Assembly (NCBI GenBank): GCA_044448905.1
Contig: JBIOHJ010000136.1
Location: forward strand, 1-8,053
Source of the DNA: JBIOHJ01 sp044448905
GTDB lineage: Bacteria; Bacteroidota; Bacteroidia; AKYH767-A; OLB10
Length of the DNA: 8,053 nucleotides
Reading direction: 5' to 3'
The notes below the pieces were generated by a model, which was given only the letters and a program-made list of their open reading frames with translations, made no database searches and had not been told where the DNA came from. This document shows positions 1-5,104 of the stretch, piece by piece. The position numbers and the translations under genes were made by a program. Within the stretch, counting starts at the first letter, position 1. Each line of letters starts with the position of its first letter.

Positions 1-563
1 GGATAATAGCCTCCGATTAAAAGTGAGGCAATGAGCATGCAAATTATATTTTTACCGGTGAACCATGACGCATTAAATATATTTTCACAAGCCATATTTA
101 CCAATAGGAAAGTATATCCGCCTTGGAACAGCATCACTACTATCCATCCAAACAAGGGATATTTTTTTAACCTTATTCTTTTCCAGCTGTATGCTTTGGA
201 GACTCCGATGTACACCACCATCAGCAATAACATTTTAAAGCCGATGAGCAGGCTTAAGAGCAATCCTGTAATGTCGCAGACAATGCTGGCATAATACAAC
301 TTTCGCGTTACAGGCGGAGGTTTTTTAAGTCCGCCAATGCTGCCGGTATCCTCATCCATAAAGCTGTTGTAAACGTTGCTGCCCGGATAAATAAAAAAAT
401 GAAGCACGATAAAAATTAATATAGCGTTAAAAGCATTTATGTTCGAAGACTGGCTTACAGAAAAACAAAAAACAGGCAGCAGAAAAAACGAAAATGGAAT
501 CCGGAGATGAAGCAGCGTATCCCGGTCAAACAAAATACTTTTATTACTTTTGATGGAAGACAA
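1..563 (-). CDS. UbiA family prenyltransferase, N-terminal part (runs off window edge)
   Basis: Integral-membrane aromatic prenyltransferase of the UbiA superfamily; such enzymes attach a prenyl chain to an aromatic or quinone-precursor acceptor using Mg2+-prenyl diphosphate. I translated the minus strand by hand: about 187 codons are open from 563 to the window edge, so the C-terminal part is missing. Seen: N-terminal 'LLHLRIPFSFFLLPVF' (about residues 17-32), a hydrophobic helix, then the first Asp-rich motif 'NVYNSFMDEDTGSIGGLK' (about 63-80), matching the NxxxDxxxD metal/diphosphate site, followed by further hydrophobic helices and 'LLIGGYY' at the edge, which in this family comes just before the second Asp motif. 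The start is uncertain: an in-frame TAA lies upstream and no ATG precedes the conserved region. TTG at 563-561 or TTG at 533-531 are the candidates. The gene is divergent from the polyketide synthase, sharing an upstream region of under 100 bp, which suggests a joint role. The acceptor is unknown. Family assignment is firm; substrate is inference. Confidence 0.85.
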   Translation of the reverse strand, partial: MSSIKSNKSILFDRDTLLHLRIPFSFFLLPVFCFSVSQSSNINAFNAILIFIVLHFFIYPGSNVYNSFMDEDTGSIGGLKKPPPVTRKLYYASIVCDITGLLLSLLIGFKMLLLMVVYIGVSKAYSWKRIRLKKYPLFGWIVVMLFQGGYTFLLVNMACENIFNASWFTGKNIICMLIASLLIGGYY

Positions 564-650
564 TAGCAGTGGAATGAAATTTTAGATTGAATAAAATATA
601 ATTTGTTACCCGATGTCTTTTGTTCCGGCATTTCAAAATTAAAAAATAAA

Positions 651-1784
651 ATGAGCCTCGCTGTAAAGATTCCTGCTATACAATCCATTGGCACATCGGT
701 TCCGCCAAATAAAGTTTCACAGGATTTACATTACTCCATTTTGGAATCGGCTAATGGAATGAGCAGGGAAGATAAGCTGAGACTACGCAAAATTTACAAC
801 CGAAGCGGAATAAAATACCGGTACAGTGTATTGGATGAATTCGAAAATACCGATGAATCAAAAAACATTCTATTTCACCCTGCAAATCACCATGCACCGG
901 TTCCTGTTTCGCAACGAATGGGATTGTTTGAGCATTATGCAGCGGAGCTGTGTGAGAAAGCCATCAAAAAATGTTTTGAAGAACTGCCTTCGCTGACACC
1001 TTCACAGATTACCCATTTAATAACATTCAGCTGTACGGGAATGTATGCTCCCGGGTTGGACATTCAATTAGTGGGGATGTTGGGATTGCCATTATACGTT
1101 GAACGTACATGTATAAATTTTATGGGGTGTTATGCGGGGATAAATGCTTTGAAAACCGCAAATCATATTTCGCGTTCTCAACCGGATGCGATAGTGCTGG
1201 TTGTTGGTGTAGAACTATGCACACTTCATTATCGCAAAAGTGAAGAGCAGGACCAGGTTGTCGCAAATTCTTTATTTGCTGATGGCGCGGCAGCCTGCAT
1301 TGTTGCATCAAAAAATATTGAAAAGAAAAAAAAGTCGCCCAATCTTCTGATGCAAAATTTTTATGCTGAGTTTGATCCTTCAGGAAATAAGGAAATGGTT
1401 TGGCGTATCGGTGATTTTGGATTCGATCTGCGATTGAGCAGTTACGTTCCCGAATTAATCCGTAATAGTATTTATTCTTTAACTCAAAAGCTTTTTAACC
1501 AGGCTGATATAAGCCAGGCTGATATTGACTATTATGCATTGCATCCGGGTGGAATGAAAATTTTAGAAGCCTGCGAAGAAGCATTGCATATTTCGAAGGA
1601 GCAAAATAAAATTTCTTATGATGTGCTCCGGGATTATGGCAACATGTCGTCTGTTACCATATTATTTGTATTGGAAAAGTATATGGAAACACTTTCTGCA
1701 AAAGATGACAGGGAAAAAAAAATATTAGCGTGTGCTTTTGGACCGGGGCTTACTATGGAATCAATGATAGCCGAAATATATTGA
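651..1784 (+). CDS. Type III polyketide synthase (chalcone/stilbene/alkylresorcinol synthase family)
   Basis: Homodimeric cytosolic ketosynthase that extends an acyl-CoA starter with malonyl-CoA and cyclises the chain to an alkylresorcinol, alkylpyrone or similar ring. The 377 residues from ATG 651 fit the usual 350-400. The triad is intact: Cys160 in 'FMGCYAGINALK' (as in the chalcone synthase GCFAG motif), His298 in 'YALHPGGMKILE', Asn331 in 'DYGNMSSVTILF'. 'LFADGAAACIV' (about 208-218) and the C-terminal 'FGPGLTMESM' are also hallmarks. An in-frame TTG at 603 would add 16 residues of non-conserved sequence, so I chose ATG 651, which follows an A-rich leader. It is the first gene of an operon with a methyltransferase (20 bp downstream) and an FAD enzyme. 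That context favours an alkylresorcinol-type product over a plant-like chalcone, but starter length and cyclisation mode cannot be read from the sequence. Family very sure; product inferred. Confidence 0.96.
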   Translation: MSLAVKIPAIQSIGTSVPPNKVSQDLHYSILESANGMSREDKLRLRKIYNRSGIKYRYSVLDEFENTDESKNILFHPANHHAPVPVSQRMGLFEHYAAELCEKAIKKCFEELPSLTPSQITHLITFSCTGMYAPGLDIQLVGMLGLPLYVERTCINFMGCYAGINALKTANHISRSQPDAIVLVVGVELCTLHYRKSEEQDQVVANSLFADGAAACIVASKNIEKKKKSPNLLMQNFYAEFDPSGNKEMVWRIGDFGFDLRLSSYVPELIRNSIYSLTQKLFNQADISQADIDYYALHPGGMKILEACEEALHISKEQNKISYDVLRDYGNMSSVTILFVLEKYMETLSAKDDREKKILACAFGPGLTMESMIAEIY

Positions 1785-1804
1785 GCTTTTAACAGAAGTA
1801 TTTC

Positions 1805-2503
1805 ATGCCTGATTTTTCCAAGCGTACTTTATTGCCTGAAAAAATGGATCAGCCCGGTGTTGCTGAAACAGAAATAGAACAGGCATTACGTGAACTGGAA
1901 AGAATCAATAAATTATTGGGAGGCTATCGTGTTATTTTTAATGCACTGGCGCAGCTCCCGGTAAATAAAAAATCTGTCACCATTATTGATCTGGGTTGCG
2001 GAGGAGGCGATATGCTGCGTGCTATTTCGAAATGGGCAAAGAAAAAGAATAAAGAAGTAAAATTAATCGGGGTTGACTGGAATCCTGTAATGACAAATTT
2101 TGCAACTGAGCAGGCAAAGGACTATTCAAATATTCATTTCATTACCATGAATGTTTTTGATGATGCGCTGATGAGCGAGAATGCAGATATTACAATGAAT
2201 AGTCTTTTCTGTCATCACTTTACAAATGATGAATTGGCAGTCCTTGTAAAAAAAATGTACTCGCTCGCATCGCAGGCAGTTATTGTTAACGACCTGCACA
2301 GGCACTGGTTTGCTTATTACTCCATAAAAATCATTGCAATGTTATTTTCAAAAACATATCTTGTAAAGTATGACGGACCTTTATCAGTGGCACGCTCTCT
2401 AAACAGACAGGAGTGGGAACATGTTTTAAATTCAGCCGGAATAAAAAATTATTCCCTTCGATGGATGTGGGCATGGCGGTGGCAGCTTATTATCAGGAAA
2501 TAG
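1805..2503 (+). CDS. Class I SAM-dependent methyltransferase of the type III PKS operon
   Basis: A 232-residue methyltransferase with a Rossmann-type SAM fold. Motif I is 'TIIDLGCGGGD' (about residues 59-69), the glycine-rich SAM loop; the next strand ends in 'LIGVDWNP' (87-94) with the acidic residue expected to bind the ribose; 'NSLFCHHFTNDEL' (132-144) corresponds to the motif IV/V region. The C-terminal 'AGIKNYSLRWMWAWRWQLII' is rich in Trp and Arg and may shape the acceptor site or touch the membrane. It starts 20 bp after the polyketide synthase stop and ends 12 bp before the flavoprotein, so co-transcription is very likely. By analogy with SrsB of Streptomyces griseus, which methylates alkylresorcinols, it probably methylates a ring hydroxyl or ring carbon of the polyketide. 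O- versus C-methylation is not decidable here. No sign of truncation. Confidence 0.92.
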   Translation: MPDFSKRTLLPEKMDQPGVAETEIEQALRELERINKLLGGYRVIFNALAQLPVNKKSVTIIDLGCGGGDMLRAISKWAKKKNKEVKLIGVDWNPVMTNFATEQAKDYSNIHFITMNVFDDALMSENADITMNSLFCHHFTNDELAVLVKKMYSLASQAVIVNDLHRHWFAYYSIKIIAMLFSKTYLVKYDGPLSVARSLNRQEWEHVLNSAGIKNYSLRWMWAWRWQLIIRK

Positions 2504-2515
2504 AAAAAAATTTTA

Positions 2516-3652
2516 ATGAAAAATGAAAATGACTATGATGTAATTATTGCAGGAGGAGGCCTTGCGGGCCTGGTGGCTGCAACTTTATTATCACGCGCAA
2601 AAAAAAAGGTTTTGCTGATAGAAAAAAAAATCTATCCCTTCCATAAAGTATGCGGTGAATATGTCAGCAATGAAGTTTTATCATTTCTCCAATCACTCGG
2701 CTTCGATCCTTATGCATACGGTGCGTCACGAATAAATAAATTACGAATCTCTACGCCATCAGGAAGTAATATTCATTTGCCATTAGAACCCGGTGGGTTC
2801 GGATTGAGCCGTAATGTGATGGATAACGCTTTATTTGAAATTGCTAAAAAATCGGGTACAGATATGCTTACTTCAACGCGCGTAACCGACATATTATTTT
2901 CTAAAAATCAATTTAAGGTTGTTACTAATACCGGTGAAAATCTTTTTTCGAAACTGGTAATCGGAAGCTACGGAAAGCGCGACCTGCTTGACAAAAAATT
3001 AAGACGCAGGTTCATTCAGTCACGTACAAAATATCTTGGTGTAAAGTATCATGTAAAAATAAATTACCCTGTTGATGAAATTGGATTGGATAATTTTGAA
3101 AACGGTTACTGCGGCATTGTGAAAATTGAAGAGGATAAATTTAATCTTTGTTATTTATACAAGAATAACAAACAAAAAGTATTTAAAAGCATAAAAGAAC
3201 TGGAAGAAAAAGTTCTGTTTAAGAATCCTGTTCTCAAAACTATTTTTTCAAATTCACAATTTCTTTTTGAAGAACCTGAGGTGATTAATGAAATTTCGTT
3301 TGCTTCAAAAAACACAGTCCAAAATCATATTCTAATGTGCGGTGACAGCGCGGGGCTCATTACTCCGCTGTGTGGTAACGGAATGTCAATGGCAATCCAG
3401 GCAGCAAAATTACTTTCCGGGTTAATTCTTGATTCCGCTATTCTTGAGCACGTTGAAATTCCGCTTGAGCAAATGAATGCGTTAGAAAAAAAATATGAAC
3501 TTGCCTGGAAAAAACAATTCCACTCGCGATTATCATGGGGGAGAAAAATTCAGCATATTTTCGGAAACCCGGTGCTCACAGGCATCAGCATTAAAAGTAT
3601 TCATGCTTTTCCGAAAATTGAACAATGGCTGATCAGCAAAACACACGGGTAA
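2516..3652 (+). CDS. FAD-dependent oxidoreductase (geranylgeranyl-reductase/aromatic hydroxylase superfamily)
   Basis: A 378-residue flavoprotein. The N-terminus carries the dinucleotide-binding fold 'DVIIAGGGLAGLVAA' (residues 8-22, GxGxxG) with the ribose-binding Glu36 in 'LLIEKK'; 'KVCGEYVS' (44-51) is typical of the geranylgeranyl reductase/halogenase-like branch; 'MCGDSAGLITPLCGNGMSMA' (274-293) is the second FAD site with its GD motif. The YxWxFP motif of true geranylgeranyl reductases is not visible: the equivalent region reads 'NGYCGIVKIEEDKFNLCYL' (196-214). The tryptophan-dependent halogenase WxWxIP motif is also absent. As the last operon gene, 12 bp after the methyltransferase, it most plausibly hydroxylates or oxidises the polyketide ring towards a hydroquinone/quinone, as SrsC does in Streptomyces griseus. 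Reduction of a prenyl chain is a less likely alternative. Two A9 runs lie near the 5' end (2599-2607 and 2622-2630). Confidence 0.9.
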   Translation: MKNENDYDVIIAGGGLAGLVAATLLSRAKKKVLLIEKKIYPFHKVCGEYVSNEVLSFLQSLGFDPYAYGASRINKLRISTPSGSNIHLPLEPGGFGLSRNVMDNALFEIAKKSGTDMLTSTRVTDILFSKNQFKVVTNTGENLFSKLVIGSYGKRDLLDKKLRRRFIQSRTKYLGVKYHVKINYPVDEIGLDNFENGYCGIVKIEEDKFNLCYLYKNNKQKVFKSIKELEEKVLFKNPVLKTIFSNSQFLFEEPEVINEISFASKNTVQNHILMCGDSAGLITPLCGNGMSMAIQAAKLLSGLILDSAILEHVEIPLEQMNALEKKYELAWKKQFHSRLSWGRKIQHIFGNPVLTGISIKSIHAFPKIEQWLISKTHG

Positions 3653-3979
3653 TTATTTAAGGAATTCGGGAGGGCAGGATCGGTCAAAGAATTCGTAGTT
3701 CTTTTTAATGAACTCTTTTTCGTTTTCGGGAACATCATCTTCGGAGGCATAAATAGCATCAACAGGGCATTCAGGCAAACAGGCGCCACATACAATGCAT
3801 ACATCAGGATCAATGTACAATTGCATATTTTTTAAACCATCTTCTTTTTCTTTAAGACCTTTCACTTCAGTTCCTGAACCGGTTGTACTGACGGGTCCGT
3901 GTATACAATCAACCGGACAAACTGCGACACATGCAGTATCGCAAACACTAACGCACGGGCTTGAAATGATGTACGACAT
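3653..3979 (-). CDS. Two-cluster (7Fe/8Fe-type) ferredoxin
   Basis: A 108-residue soluble electron carrier with two iron-sulfur binding regions. N-terminal cluster ligands: Cys9, Cys13, Cys17 and Cys21 in 'PCVSVCDTACVAVCPVDCI', plus Cys25; the second cluster is the classical 'CIVCGACLPECP' (Cys61, 64, 67, 71). The pattern C-x7-C-x3-CP with a Cys four residues later resembles FdxA-like 7Fe ferredoxins; the additional Cys13 could let the first site hold a full 4Fe cluster. The loop between the clusters (residues 26-57) is longer than in compact ferredoxins and Lys/Gly-rich, and a charged tail 'PENEKEFIKKNYEFF' follows. ATG at 3979 is the only sensible start. The stop codon directly abuts the stop of the convergent flavoprotein gene. 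It may be a general carrier; a role as donor for the neighbouring pathway is possible but rests only on proximity. Its partner is not identifiable here. Confidence 0.93.
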   Translation of the reverse strand: MSYIISSPCVSVCDTACVAVCPVDCIHGPVSTTGSGTEVKGLKEKEDGLKNMQLYIDPDVCIVCGACLPECPVDAIYASEDDVPENEKEFIKKNYEFFDRSCPPEFLK

Positions 3980-4032
3980 AGTAAAAAGTTATTTAAGCAT
4001 AATTGAAATATAAAATTACTAAAAACAATTAA

Positions 4033-4191
4033 ATGATAAACCCGGCTAAAGAATACCCGGGGCACAACCCGGCAGATGATAAAACATTTAAAAATTATTT
4101 GAATTTCTTTTCTCAAAGGGAGCTGCGCGACTTAACAGGTGAAAGAATAAAAAGGTCAAGAGAAAAAAGACGTTCGTGCCTGCGGATATAA
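4033..4191 (+). CDS. Possible small basic protein, 52 residues (hypothetical)
   Basis: An open frame in the gap between the divergent ferredoxin and lipoprotein genes. ATG 4033 is immediately preceded by an in-frame TAA, so this ATG fixes the start, and the frame ends at TAA 4189-4191. The product begins 'MINPAKEYPGHNPADDKT', has an amphipathic middle 'FKNYLNFFSQRELRDLTGER' and a strongly basic tail 'IKRSREKRRSCLRI'. There is no signal peptide or membrane segment. The composition looks like a real soluble protein rather than noise, and the leader is A-rich as at other starts here. I do not recognise a family. A basic tail could bind nucleic acid, but that is a guess. It may equally be chance; homologues with conserved spacing would decide. 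Confidence 0.4.
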   Translation: MINPAKEYPGHNPADDKTFKNYLNFFSQRELRDLTGERIKRSREKRRSCLRI

Positions 4192-4198
4192 ATTTTTT

Positions 4199-4226
4199 CA
4201 CTTCATTTGTTTTTTCAAATTAAGTG
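4199..4226 (+). promoter_or_regulatory. Inverted repeat/hairpin at the lipoprotein start
   Basis: CACTTCATTTG (4199-4209) and CAAATTAAGTG (4216-4226) are complementary over 11 positions with a single mismatch, separated by six T residues. The right arm ends one base before the chosen ATG (4227) of the MORN-repeat lipoprotein. In mRNA the hairpin would cover the leader and could limit ribosome access; as DNA it could be an operator. The stem is AT-rich and there is no T run after it, so it is a poor intrinsic terminator for the small frame upstream. The repeat is seen; its function is inference. Confidence 0.35.
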
Positions 4227-5102
4227 ATGAAGAGCACGTGCAAAATATTTTATTACTTGTTTCTGCCGGCTTTGGTTTTGAATTCCTGTTCGACAAAATT
4301 TGATGGAAAAAATGGTGAGCGAATCGTGTATTTTGAGAGGACAAAAAAAATTTCGCAGTCAATTGAATATAAAAATGGTAAAAAAAATGGCTGGTGGCTG
4401 GAGTTTTATGAAAATGGAAATCCTAAAGTAAAAAGCAAGTATTTGAATGATACTTTACAAGACAGCTCATTCTATTATCATAAAAACGGGAAGTTTTCAA
4501 ACATACAAACTTTTAAAAATGGAAAGAAAGAAGGCTGCTGGAAGAAATTTAATGAAAAGGGAATGCTTTACAGTGAAATTAATTTTAAGAATAATGCCAT
4601 GGAAGGGGTGCGAACGACATATACTTATAATTCAGGAAGGGTGCTGGAACGCTTAAATTATAAAAATGGAATGATGGACGGGAAACAGGAATATTTTTAT
4701 AACAGTGGCAATCCAAAAAGCGTTTGTTATTATTCTTCTGATTACCCTTGTGCGGGGCTGGAAGAGTGGACTGAATCGGGAAAAAAAATAAATAACGATT
4801 TCAGAATATCTGTCGAGGAACAGAACAGGGTGATAATGGAAAACAAATTGAAATTCATTATACGCCTTGAAAATCCGAAAACGGATGATAAGGTTTCAGA
4901 GATTTTTGGCAACGAAATGAATTCATGTTTTTCACCAGGCATTTCATATAAACGTTCAGGAGATCATTTCGAAACTGAGTTTTATGTTTACAAGCAGGGG
5001 TATGTTATGAAAAAAATTAAAATTGCCACTTTCAGAAAAACATCGATGGGGAATGTAATGGTAAAGACGGCAACTTTTAATGTTTCAGCAACTAATTTTT
5101 AA
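4227..5102 (+). CDS. Lipoprotein with MORN_2-type repeats (YwqK family-like)
   Basis: A 291-residue exported lipoprotein. The N-terminus 'MKSTCKIFYYLFLPALVLNS' followed by Cys21 is a signal peptide with a relaxed lipobox (L-N-S-C). Residues about 48-169 hold five or six degenerate repeats of about 23 residues built on 'YKNGKKNGWWLEFYENGNPK', 'FKNGKKEGCWKKFNEKG' and 'YKNGMMDGKQEYFYNSGNPK', the beta-hairpin MORN_2 pattern of proteins often annotated as YwqK-family antitoxins. That label comes from Bacillus; in Bacteroidota these are mostly cell-envelope proteins of unknown role. The C-terminal 120 residues ('RVIMENKLKFIIRLENPKTD' onward) are not recognisable. GTG at 4224 is in frame just upstream, but ATG 4227 gives the better signal peptide. 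The gene is convergent with the next one, with two bases between the stops. No toxin gene is visible beside it. Confidence 0.85.
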   Translation: MKSTCKIFYYLFLPALVLNSCSTKFDGKNGERIVYFERTKKISQSIEYKNGKKNGWWLEFYENGNPKVKSKYLNDTLQDSSFYYHKNGKFSNIQTFKNGKKEGCWKKFNEKGMLYSEINFKNNAMEGVRTTYTYNSGRVLERLNYKNGMMDGKQEYFYNSGNPKSVCYYSSDYPCAGLEEWTESGKKINNDFRISVEEQNRVIMENKLKFIIRLENPKTDDKVSEIFGNEMNSCFSPGISYKRSGDHFETEFYVYKQGYVMKKIKIATFRKTSMGNVMVKTATFNVSATNF

Positions 5103-5104
5103 AC

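Noticed and set aside
31..294. Plus-strand open frame of 87 codons
   Set aside because: It lies opposite the UbiA gene, whose minus-strand translation shows clear family motifs; the plus frame has no recognisable content.
603..650. Upstream TTG start for the polyketide synthase
   Set aside because: It adds 16 residues before the point where the family normally begins; ATG 651 has an A-rich leader and gives a normal length.
455..694. Minus-strand open frame of 79 codons
   Set aside because: It is out of frame with UbiA over the same DNA, extends into the polyketide synthase start, and gives a Cys/Phe-rich meaningless product.
1500..1529. 15-bp near-tandem repeat (CAGGCTGATATAAGC then CAGGCTGATATTGAC) in the polyketide synthase
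   Set aside because: The spacing from this helix to the catalytic HPGG motif equals that expected for the family, so there is no inserted unit; it is more likely chance than a duplication.
3862..4116. Minus-strand open frame of 84 codons
   Set aside because: It overlaps the start of the ferredoxin in another frame and lacks family motifs.
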